A DNA stretch of 64,000 nt from Albugo candida (taxonomy: Eukaryota > Oomycota > Peronosporomycetes > Albuginales > Albuginaceae). Each line of letters opens with the position of its first letter. Within the stretch, counting starts at the first letter, position 1. Positions 1 to 10,596 of the stretch are shown piece after piece. The translations under genes and the position numbers were made by a program. The notes beneath the pieces are model-generated. The model searched no databases. It saw only the letters and a program-made list of their open reading frames with translations, and had not been told where the DNA came from. The stretch lies in the NCBI GenBank assembly GCA_905220665.1, contig CAJNAR010000015.1, positions 248,001 through 312,000 on the forward strand, written 5' to 3'.

Positions 1-3000
1 GCTGCTCTAAAGAATTCAATTTGTCATGTGTACCTTCAAAGCCACAATACGTAAGGGAATCGAGTGCTTGCAAATTGATTCCTGTGCCTCCATCAAAGAA
101 CCAATCGTCCGATACGGATACGGTGGATCCTTCAGCTCTGGAGGCGAAATTCTTCATAATGTTCAAATATGACAGAGCTACTCCATGATACTTTTTCTTC
201 AGCCTTGTAACGATTTTATTCTCCAGCTGCATGCGCTGAGCTGGAGGCCATAAACGCTTCCAATTATTCTGATTCAGAACTAATAACTGCGAACTATGAG
301 CAGCTCGCAGGGATGCTAGACGAACGGAGTTAGGCAGGAAGAAAGAGAACTCGCCAAACATATCCCCGGGACTGAGTGCCGCAAAAATCAAGCGAGATCT
401 TGGCGCAAAAATCTCACCACAGCCATCCTTCAATATGTATACATTTCTTCCTGCACAAGTCGCGTCCACAATTACATCACCTTGGAGGTAAATTTCGAGT
501 GTCAAAACTGAGGCGACGGCCTCGACTTGGGCATTGGTGAGCATATCAAACTCTGGTAAGGCTCGAACGAAATCCCCATACAGCTCTTCAAAGAGCTGAA
601 TATGCAGCGATGGAGGCAGTAAGTCGAAAACTTCATGTGGAATTAATTGAAGATAGCATTTCGACTTGTACTCGAGACTGGCCATCGCATGTCGACGCAA
701 CGCTGAGGGAAGGTTTCGACGTTTGGCATATTGCTCAAAACTCTCGACACGCTCATGCTGCTCTTTCGAAGCTTTGTCCAGAGTTATGATCAAAGTGCTA
801 ATTCGACCGATAACTTGCCCGATAAAGATCCATCCCAAAATGCATATGAAAATAGAGAACACCGTTTCTAAAAAATTTCGAGCCACAATGTCACCAAAGC
901 AATCGACTGTGAACTATTCAGAGCAGACGAATAAGAGAGAGCTTGTGGAGAAGTCAAGACATCACGTACCGTTGACAAGCACCAATACATTGCTCGTAGA
1001 TAATGTATCGAAATCGAATCTGGGTATTCCAAAAGAATCGAATCCACATTCACCCAGCTCTGGTCCGCGATACCGTGTTTCAGCTGAAGTACACCGAGCA
1101 TGTAATATAAACTTGCGACGTAATGAGCCGTGGATAGAAAAATGATGAAAAATTTGAATAAATCAAAAAGACTTGAGGCCATTGTGCTTCCATGCATATA
1201 CTCCTCCTGAATCTTTTTTTGGACGTTGTTGACAAAGTCGCTGAGTTGGGGACTTCGCAATAATCTCGGGAGACGAGCTACAGTCGCCAAATAATAGTTG
1301 TTTCCGACATAATAGATCGGCAGCATACTCCAGCAGTCGAGTGTAAACCATCCTTTTTTCCTGTATCGCTGTCGTATCAAAACGGGATCGAGAATTTTCT
1401 CTCGATATTCAGTATAGCCAAAGCGTTTGAGCTTCCAGTAAATGTCCAGGTACAAACAGAAATCGCATGAATAATCGATAATTGTGAGTTTGAGCATTGT
1501 AGAAGATGATGGTTGTGGCAAGAATGCGAGTCGGAACACAATTTGATAAAAGTTGTACACGACAATCGCTGTAATAACGCGATGCCAATAGACCACAAAA
1601 GTGCTCTTTGGGTCGAAAATAACTGACCTGCTGGTGCCCACATTCGTCCCTACATTCGAAGGCCGAAGCTTTGGCGTCACATTTCGTAAAATATGGTTCA
1701 GACTCGTTTGTATCCAGGCTGTAAACGATAAAGATATGACTCGTGACTTGGACGCTAAAAACGAGCTTCGAGCATTTTGACTCATTCCGCATTGCCTTGT
1801 GATTTTCGGATACTTTATCAAATTCTGCCCAATCTTTTTCAAAATCTCTTTTTCTTCCGCCACGTACCCATTGATTGCATAGTAGACGTCAGCAAAAACA
1901 CTTGGGTATTTTTGTACAAGGTTTAGAAAATCTTGTCGCTGGATAACTGTAATCTGAACTCCAGATACTGCTCGCGCGCTGAATTGATATAAATGTCTCT
2001 GTGACAAGATACTCTCTTCACCGAAACAATCTCCACGTTTCAGAAAAGTGATGGGAACAGAGAAGCGATCAAAATCCGCTCTTTGATCGAAACTTGCGCG
2101 GGGAGTTGCAAAAATATGTCGATTCGACTTGTGGCCAATTTTTAAAGCTTTAGGGCCTTTGGTGAAATGGGTGCTTGCCAATGTCACCGCATTACGTTTG
2201 TGTCCGCTTGTTGTGTGATTGTTCTCACTTTTGCGTTGGAAATAGCCTCGGATACCGCTAGCTGGATATCGCGTGCTCGATGAAAGAGCATGAGATGACA
2301 ATGCGCCCAAATTTGCCAAAAGTTCCACTTCACCGGTCTGAACGATAAACATGGCTGACGCCATATGCTCTGCACGCATGATAACAACATTTCGAAGAAA
2401 AATCTGTGTCTTTGCTACTTGAGCTAATTCTTGGAGCACAATCCCCTCCATTCCATACAACGTGTCACAAGCGAGTGATCGGAAGGAATGAGAATGTTTT
2501 AAATCATCTGCGTAGATGGAAGCACAAACACGTTTTCTCTGTGAAGGCGGAAAATGTTCTTCCATCTCGTCTTCATCAAGCGCGCTACCATTAAGCTTCC
2601 ACATTGTCGCATAATACTGGCGGATAATCGCTTTGGTAGAGCTAGATACTTGCGTCATTGTTAAAAGTGTAAGGTTCTGTCGCTCCAAGCGTTCGCGGCG
2701 AACAGCTTCGAGAATGTTGACTTGAGACAAAGCGCTTGTGATGATAGAGCCCATCAAATAACATACGATGGCGCCCATGAAAATCCAAATGCTTCCAACA
2801 ATTGTTTCCTCGGTCGAAAAAGACACGATATCGCCAAAGCCGACAGTGGATATCAATACTATGCTCCAGTAATACGAGCGCGTGAATGGAGAATCAATTT
2901 TATATGTGCTCTGATCATACAGATACCACGAACAGTTTCCATGTACGCTTGCATCTCCAAGACAACTATAGGCGGATGAGACTTGGACATTCTCATCGCG

Positions 3001-5809
3001 ATGGTAGCTGAACTTGTCAGAAGCCATGTAGAATAGACTTCCCGCTAACATTGTCATGGCGAGACAGAAAATCGTCGCGTTGATAAGAAATTGAAGTGCG
3101 GTCGAAATCCCGGAATCCAACATGAGCTTCCGGATCTTGTATTTAAGATGACGGACCCGGATCAGCTTTAGCAAACGGACAAATCGAAGGGAATTCACAA
3201 CATTCACCGGCAATTTTTCTTTGTCTAGAACGTCCCAAATCAGCGGTAGCGGAATGTTAGCCGCCACATCGGCCAAGTAGCCTTCCGTCTCAAGATAGTG
3301 CTCGAAAATGTTTCTGTGCTCGATAATCAACCCAGCCTCGCTAGAAATCTGTGTAAAGTCGTGAATACTGTGAACCAATATATTGTTATTTTGTCTCGTA
3401 GGCGCATGTGTCGACCGAACAAAACAACGAGAGCGAAAGTAGAGATCTAAAAGGAAGAAACCTTCGACCGCAACGTTCCAATAAAATTCAAATACCCTGA
3501 CGTAATGTACAAACGCGCTTCGTAATGATGATCTTGATTCATTCAATAAGCCAAATTCTCGTTCAAATGCAATGTAATAAGGCACCTGTAGTACTATATA
3601 GCACATAAGAACGCATTCCGCCACAAGCCAATTCTTTTGAAACTTGGAATGAGGAAGTCTCCATGTAGCTATACCACTCAAAGCGGATCCAAAATCCTTG
3701 AACATTTTACCCTGTCTTCCACGCATTGCGTTAGATTCTTTCAGCGGTACTCCGGCTGAAGCTTTTCTGACTGCAGATGCTTTGTCATTTCGCAACATTC
3801 CGGATCGTTCTGGTTCAATAGAGTTTGGAACTGCATTTTTGTCTTGCAGTGCGGTGGCATAAGATACGCGTGGGAAATGCTCATAGAGAGTTTGTTTGAA
3901 TGCAAGGCGAGGCAAGAGCCAAACTTCACAAAAAGAGTCAGCCACCAGATAATGAGACGATTTTGACTTTTGAGCCAGTGCATGCTCTGCATACGTGCTG
4001 CCTGCAATCAAACGGCCACAATCATCCATATTTTCATCTTGCACACGAATTTCACCCGACGACACTATGAGCATTTCTTCCGGTTCGCCATACTTGAGAA
4101 TCGACTGGTTCGGTACAAAGCAGTCCCATCGTAAGCCTGCCAAAACAGAGCGCAAAAAAGCTCCATGACGGTTTTTGAAAAGAGTTATCTATAAGAATAA
4201 TCATCACATTTGTATACAGATCCAAAAACAAGCGTGTGATACCTTTTCCAAATGCTTATATTTTACGAAATTCGCGCACCTCATTCGATATTGCTCCGGA
4301 AGATTCGATAATATAAGCTCTTCCTCGACTCCGTGACGTGTTCGCTGCATGTAACGAAAATACGTATTAAGATCAGCTGTCAATTGATTTGAGATTTTCC
4401 GCGACGACGTAAACTGTTGAGAACAATCTAAGCCGAAAAATTTCAGGAATCAACGCAATTCAAACCTTCATCATTTGTGCGAGTCGAGTTGTGATGTTGA
4501 TATGCATATTGGCGTCAATGTAGCTAAAGTGGAAAGAGCATGCTGTCCCGATTGCAGTTGCCCATAAACCCGCTACAAACTGTATAAATATTCGGTAGTT
4601 TGTTTCCAGCATTGTCGTTGGAATCAGGTCTCCTTGTCCTAACGTTGTGACTGTCTTGCATCCCCAATACATGGATCGAAGATACTTTCGCCAAAAAGAT
4701 CCTTTTTCCAGATTATCTCGCAGCACCCAGGACCCCGGGTACGGGTCATTAGAGCACCAGGTAAAGTTCAGACCACATTCAATATGTGCGATGAGCATGT
4801 AACCTGATCCAGCCAAATGTGCAAGATATATTCCAAGCACAGTGAGATAGACCAACATTGCGGTGGTGCTGAAAGACAATAGCTGAACAAGTGTGGAAGT
4901 CCCGCTTCTACTCAGGATGACACGATTAAACCTTCTAGGGAGGTGGTATGCTGCTTGAATGAATCGAATCAAACCCATGATATGCATCAGATTGAGATCT
5001 GAAAGAAACACGGCTTCCCAAGGAAGTATATCGGCCAATATGACAAAAAGGGCCAATTTTGATTGCGTACTTGACTCACTCTTTACAAAAGTCGACTGCT
5101 GTAAGGAATTGGATCCATAAACAAAGCTGTGTTGGTTGATAGACGGAATCGCATCTTTACTTTCACCTGTTGAGTATTCACTTGATGCACTGCTAGTGGT
5201 ATCAAATAGCTCACTTGAAATCGGATGCAATTTGAACCTTGCCAGCAAGCCATGTACTTTTCCAAGAAAGAATTTGATCTCTCTGCGCCATGCAATCGCT
5301 CGAATCACACAACCCATTGTGTCAGACAATAAGAATACTTTGCTCGCAAAAGTCAAAGATGCTGTTGTTTCTTCAAACAAAGGATCCAAAAAAAAACCAA
5401 CTCGGAATGGAACTACTACAAGTATGTAGATTGTATCGACGAAACTCCATAACGCGAAGAATGGCTCCTTCCTTCGTTTTATGTACATATGAGCTTTGTT
5501 TTCGAATTTGATGAAAATCGATTTCGAAATTTGCAAAAGCGGTGCGCTTATACTTGGACATGAATAATTGAAGATAGTTCTCACCCTGTGCGCACCAAGA
5601 GAGCGATCTTCAGAGTGTTGAAGTCCATTTCGAGCTTCTACCGGTGCAATGATCCCAGCATCCGAGGATCTATGCTTTCTTCGAGCTTTCGACATCATCC
5701 AACTATCTTTTCCTCCAACTAATGTAGGCAGCGCTGGTGTAACCTGTTTTTTTCGATTTAGGTAAGATTGATCCAATATTGACGAAGGCGGACCCTTTCG
5801 TGCAGACAT
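1..5809 (-). CDS. tandem multi-unit CNBD ion channel (3' end outside window)
   Basis: Multi-exon gene open at the window edge. Exons, all phase 0: 5809-4466, 4413-4243, 4188-970, and 913-1 onward; introns are 52, 54 and 56 bp, GT..AG. The spliced protein exceeds 1,880 residues. It holds three successive six-helix channel units, each followed by a C-linker and a cyclic-nucleotide-binding-type domain (CNBD). Pore filters are GQGD (residues 391-394), GFGD (955-958) and CFGD (1583-1586); the third appears only after the last intron is removed. Exon 2 is the first C-linker (YFRYMQ, RHGVEEE). S4 is arginine-rich only in unit 2 (about 839-859). CNBDs lie near 517-610, 1090-1260 (with an insert of about 75 residues) and 1705-1800. 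Each phosphate-binding cassette is degenerate, so cyclic-nucleotide binding is doubtful. The likely role is a plasma- or endomembrane cation (K+-type) channel, inferred from the EAG/HCN/CNG superfamily. The start is the ATG at 5809; the true C terminus, and perhaps a fourth unit, lies outside the window. Confidence 0.85.
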
Positions 5810-6675
5810 TATATTGCGTTAGAAAAACGAGCCAAATCCTGATGTATTTATAGGATCCCCTACAGCCGAAGGTAGCATTTTCAAGTTTGAATACAATGTG
5901 ACGCCTTCATGCGTTCAATCGTCCGGACAAACCAAGATGACGACAAAACAAATTACGTTTCTATTTTGCAGCTAGTAAAACGTAGCAATTTCTCAGCTAT
6001 TGGTGTCAATCTTTGATGCACAGAGAACGTCGGTGTCAGAACTTTATCACGTCCGTTTAATGGTAACACAGGATGCTCCATCACTCTTTGCATGCGCCGA
6101 TGACGGCATTAAAAACGCAGCAAATGCCTCTGCAAATAATCTATCAAGATGTGCCCTTCTTTGGGCGGTATACGAGTAGTGCTCCGTCGCAGTAGCGTTA
6201 GGCATACTTTGGTACGGGGTGAGCTCGCTACAAGTCGTCTTATTAAAATGCCAGGTCTTGTAAGATAAGCATTCGCTGGTCAACAATTCATGACTTAAAT
6301 GCGATCTCACGTGCGGGATCAGGTATGATGGAGAGTACCCAAGTGAGCAGCGAGGGTCGATGACAGGCAGCATTATCACGCATGCTGCGACAGTATTACG
6401 CTATCTTCCATGCAGAGCCCTTTTGGATGACCTAGGATGCCCAGGATGAGTGTGTATGAATTCCGGTCGGTAGGAGAATAGAGACCAATTGAGGAACATT
6501 GACTAGCGCTTCACACAAGATAAGATAAAGCATCTGGTGGCTCCAACAGATCGTCATGAAGAGAATCACAAGCAATTTTTGACTTGCTGAATCAGAATCG
6601 GCCGATGAATATTTATTGATTTTCGAAAACCTTTGCAAAATACAGAATATATATATATAATTAAGAGCGGGGGAG
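5810..6675. other. intergenic, 5' of the channel gene
   Basis: Lies between the stop of the PH-domain gene and the start of the channel gene, both on the minus strand, so it should contain the channel promoter and the PH gene 3' UTR. A minus-strand open frame of 110 codons (6379-6047) has no family resemblance that I recognise and no intron-like signals, and I do not call it a gene. A short AT dinucleotide run sits at about 6649-6660. I see no RNA gene or repeat. Confidence 0.5.
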
Positions 6676-7302
6676 TCATATTTCGACTCTGTTGATCAAG
6701 ACTTCATAATGGTCGACAGTGGTGGGTGATTCAATTTCCGCTTTCTGCTGAATCTCTTCCTCATACGTCTCAGAACCCATTGATTTCAGCTTATTCAATG
6801 CGACATGATTCTCAATCGCGTCATACCACAAGTCTTGGTTAGTGTCGGTCCCACAGTCGACGTACAAGTCGCGTCCATTCTCCAGCCTTATGCATAGACC
6901 GAAATTCCGTCCGCCCCACGTAATGACAGAAACAACCGCGGAAGATTTGATGGCCTGACTTTCGGGTTTGTTGTCATGTCTCCATGACAAAACGCCCTGA
7001 TCCAATATCATGTAACGTTTTTTCCAGGTCGTAAAGATCTCACCGCGTTTTCGAAGGTATCCGCTCAATTTCGGCGCTTTTTCCTCAAGACGCTTTATTT
7101 TTGCCGAAAATGTTTCAGATCGTAGCCGCAAAACTGTAGCATTCATATGTAATCGATTACTTGGTCGCTTCTGATTTTGTGGGAATTGAGCTATGATACA
7201 AGCAGATGTTACATACAAATTGGATGAGTTGTCACGCAGGGATGTTACAACGCATATGTCCCTTGTGATTGGACGATATACGACGAGTTTTGGTGAGTTC
7301 AT
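6676..7302 (-). CDS. small PH-domain protein
   Basis: Single open frame of 208 codons. A pleckstrin-homology domain fills residues about 79-167: it opens with SGYLRKRG, followed by the TWKKRYMIL strand pair typical of PH beta1-beta2, and closes with a DLWYDAIENHV amphipathic C-terminal helix carrying the near-invariant Trp. The basic K/R residues in the beta1-beta2 loop would suit phosphoinositide binding, but specificity cannot be read. A short acidic tail follows. The first 52 residues are unlike the rest and may not be translated; an in-frame ATG at residue 53 (about 7146) is the likelier start, giving about 156 residues. No other domain is seen. It is probably a membrane-recruited adaptor; function otherwise unknown. 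Confidence 0.7.
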   Translation of the reverse strand: MNSPKLVVYRPITRDICVVTSLRDNSSNLYVTSACIIAQFPQNQKRPSNRLHMNATVLRLRSETFSAKIKRLEEKAPKLSGYLRKRGEIFTTWKKRYMILDQGVLSWRHDNKPESQAIKSSAVVSVITWGGRNFGLCIRLENGRDLYVDCGTDTNQDLWYDAIENHVALNKLKSMGSETYEEEIQQKAEIESPTTVDHYEVLINRVEI

Positions 7303-9750
7303 TGAAGTCGATGCATCGTTATGACTCTACGTGCCCACCTCCTTGACGTGGCAGACTACAAACAGTTGATGGTACACCTCATCTTTTGGGTCATGCAATT
7401 GTCAATGAAGGATTTTCCTGCCTTACTGGGAATTGACACGTCTGCATTTTGATACTCTAATTCGTATCCATTTGACTCCGTCTATACATGTAGAGAAAGA
7501 TGCAGAGTGATTATTTTACTGCCTAAGGAAGAATGCATAACATAAGTGCGTTGAATTCTGAATCAAGACGTGATGATGTTGATCGGAAGGAATATCACTA
7601 AGAAGAGACGAGTCAGGGAAGAAGCTTCAATATATGCTGTAATTGCTCAAGCTGTGCGGGTCATAACACTGCCGCTGTATGTGCTAAACACACATAAGTC
7701 ATCGATGCAGCTACACCTATAGGTTCCAATCTAATCTGAACGGATAGTCTACACTTCCATTTCGTCTAGCTGAAGCGAGTCATTACCGGCACCGATGCAT
7801 ATCAAAGATCCTCATTTATAAGCCTGCTTAGTGGCGATATGCACAAGATGTATTTTCACATAGACGTTCTAGACTGCAAAAAGTCACTCATCGAAACTTT
7901 CTACATTTCTCAGGATATGTGCTCACACGACGTTTGACGATACAAAAATGAGTGAAGCCGCGTGGCAAATTCATATCTTTATACAGGGATTTGGTAACTA
8001 TTAAGTGAACTTCAGCTATCTTTTTGGCTCAGAACGAGGGAGTTTTCGGACACGTCGTATGAGAACACATCGGACAAAGCGTGAGCACAAAACAATTCAC
8101 GAAGGAAAACGCTCTCGTCAAAATAAATTCGTCCAGCCGCACTCTGATCAAATCTTGGCAACTTCTAGTTTCCACACTCTGTTTATGAGTGCTCATAGTA
8201 CCGCACACGTAGAAGCTCAAATAAGCAGGAGTAAATGTCTCCAACAACCTGACATCACACAATGGATCACAGAGGACGGAGGAATATGACTCTCCCTTTA
8301 ATGCATCAAATACGGGAGAAAAAAAGCAGGTAGCAAAGAATCAAAAGTGTACAAAGCTGACCAGTAGGAGTAAGCATCTTATCCGGAATCTCGAACGCCA
8401 CTATGGATATGATCAATCCGGGGAATTGGCTTTCCGGTCACAGCGACACACCATCGGGTTGCTTCTGTCGATGTTACTTCGACGCATAACCGGCGTAGAA
8501 AACTTCTCATTGAACGAGTTACCCGGCTTTTAAACTTCGTACGTATTGAATCTGCATTTAGTAGTGAGATCCGAGCCGGTATGGCTGTCTTACCAGGTGA
8601 CGAACGTGAGCGAAACGCATTCGAGAGTCACATTCGTAAAGTACGCCCTGTTTCGGGTGGTGATAGTAGAGCGCTGACGCTGCTCAAAGTGAACTTTGCA
8701 GTTAATGTGGAGACATATCCAAGCATCCGACATGTATCGATGCAGAGCACCAACTATTGGAAACTGCGCGCTTCACTAGAGTTATGCGTTTCATGCGAAA
8801 TGTGACCAACCCCATTTCTGCTCCCACCATATCAAAGCAACATGCCGATGAAAATCGGCAAAATGTCGACATGGTGGCATCACATTGATACCAATTAGTG
8901 GAATGCTCCAAAGTCGAGTGTAACGCATCAATTAATTTGTATCTCATACAAATTGTAACTTGGTATGTTTCTCAGCTTATAGGTGTCATATGTCGCTATG
9001 AATACACCTCAGAACGAATTGATTGAGCATGAGATGCCGTCGTTGAACAGGCCATGATTTTTGCCACCAATTATTTCCTAAACAACGTTCTCACACGAAG
9101 AGAAAAATGAGAAAAGCACCATAGAGATGATCTTCAAGGAATGAATTGATCTAATCACCATTCAGCAACTAACTAAATGTGATCACAAGGTATCTGACCG
9201 ACCCATCCTGGTGAAAGGATCGTGGCTACTAAATAGGCGACACATTTGTTCACAACTTGGTAACACAAGAACGACTTTTACAGATTGTCCTTGACTCCTC
9301 AGCCTTCAAAATCTCGCCACAGGATGCCAAGCTGAGCTTCTAGAGGAGAGTCGATATGAATGGAGTCCTCAGCACCATAAAAACTGGGTGCTAAATCTTG
9401 TCGAGTGGATCGCCCTGCTTGTCACCTCTAGAAGAAGTCTCATGGGTGAGAGCGATATAATCAATCACCAGCGGAATGCTCGTTTTCTGTCCAGAACTAT
9501 GTCGGCCTAATGATCGAACTTTCACCGTTATATATGTGAAATCAATCTGCTGAATACTGCGCTATTTCAAAGTCGAGAAGAGGTGCACGCAAAATTCAAT
9601 GAAATAGTAAAATGTGGTGATTGAGCTCTACTTAATCAACGTCAAGCTGATGTGCCGTAACTGCTTCGATAAGTGGTCGAGTAAAGAGCCGGCCCCCGAA
9701 CTTGGGTCAAAATTCCTGAAAGCGGACTATGATGGCGACACAAATCAAGC
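7303..9750. other. intergenic, no supported gene
   Basis: About 2.4 kb between the PH gene and the TspO-like gene. Open frames here are short (at most 94 codons: 8005-8289 plus, 8581-8805 plus, 8947-8702 minus), overlap on opposite strands and show no domain or codon pattern that I recognise. No LTR, tandem repeat or tRNA is visible. It may hold decayed repeats too diverged to name. Confidence 0.5.
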
Positions 9751-10596
9751 TTAAAGTAAGTTAATCAGATTGGGTGCTGGAATAAAACGATGAATACACA
9801 CGTACAGCGGAATCCAGGACATCCAGGACAAGCTTCGTTGCACCCATGAAAAGGTGAATAATAGGCAAATTAACACGAGACCTTGCTTCGCACACGCACG
9901 TACACCGTATCCTTTTCGCCCATCCAACTCATCAATATCCGATCGGAGTGCCAGTCCTGCCAGGGCCCATAGAACGACTAACGTAAAAGCTGTATCCTGA
10001 AGCTGGCTATACGTGTAAGCTCCAGAAAATACAAGGATAGATAGCATAACGATATACACTTCCAACGAAAGATAGGTGCCTTTTATCTCTTGCATCGAAA
10101 CTGCGATACTGATGAGCACTGCTGCTGAGGTCCATGCAAAGTATAAAACAATCGATAATTCACTTCCAATGTAGCGATTCCATGTAAAAAAACCTCTTTT
10201 CCACTGCAACATAATATGCCCGTACAGAATCAGCAGGCAGCTCCATAACACGATCAGCACAGCTGTGGCGGTATGGACATAGTCGTTTGTAAAGACAAGA
10301 AGCCATAATGAGTTTGCCACACAGGTTATCGCAAACAAAGAGCGCAAAATCCGGGGATATGGTGACGTGCTGTAGAAAGATAGACTAGGGAAAAGACAAT
10401 CCATAATCACAGTCAACGTCATCATCGAGTAGATCAAGCCCCAAATTGAGAACGCAAAAGAAGATGGGGTAAGAAGCGTATCATGACGATGAGATGTCAC
10501 TCCGATCCGCGAGCCGAAAAGACGGTTCAAAGCCAGCTGGATGGCAAAAAGTGCTGCGTTGAGCCATGCAAACCTGAAGCTCATTTCGGAGGCCAC
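9751..10596 (-). CDS. TspO/MBR-like (tryptophan-rich sensory-type) membrane protein
   Basis: Intronless frame of 281 codons encoding a polytopic membrane protein with about seven hydrophobic helices. Near residues 42-57 it carries TPSSFAFSIWGLIY, matching the TP..(W/F)xFSIWGLIY signature at the start of TspO/MBR-like and tryptophan-rich sensory protein families. A second recognisable patch, SLWLLVFTNDY (about 96-106), resembles the N..W...F helix of those proteins. The C-terminal third is hydrophobic with an ALAGLALR motif. Canonical TspO binds porphyrin or cholesterol in outer or mitochondrial membranes, but this protein is longer, and the ligand and membrane cannot be inferred. The start was chosen at the first ATG before the first helix; MxSE at the N terminus is not a clear signal peptide. 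The alternative is an unassigned 7-TM protein. Confidence 0.65.
   Translation of the reverse strand: MASEMSFRFAWLNAALFAIQLALNRLFGSRIGVTSHRHDTLLTPSSFAFSIWGLIYSMMTLTVIMDCLFPSLSFYSTSPYPRILRSLFAITCVANSLWLLVFTNDYVHTATAVLIVLWSCLLILYGHIMLQWKRGFFTWNRYIGSELSIVLYFAWTSAAVLISIAVSMQEIKGTYLSLEVYIVMLSILVFSGAYTYSQLQDTAFTLVVLWALAGLALRSDIDELDGRKGYGVRACAKQGLVLICLLFTFSWVQRSLSWMSWIPLYVCIHRFIPAPNLINLL

Noticed and set aside
666..1145. 159-codon plus frame at the left edge
   Set aside because: It is antisense to the channel exons and has no independent support.
6047..6379. 110-codon minus frame upstream of the channel gene
   Set aside because: No family resemblance, and it sits where the channel promoter and the PH gene 3' UTR are expected.
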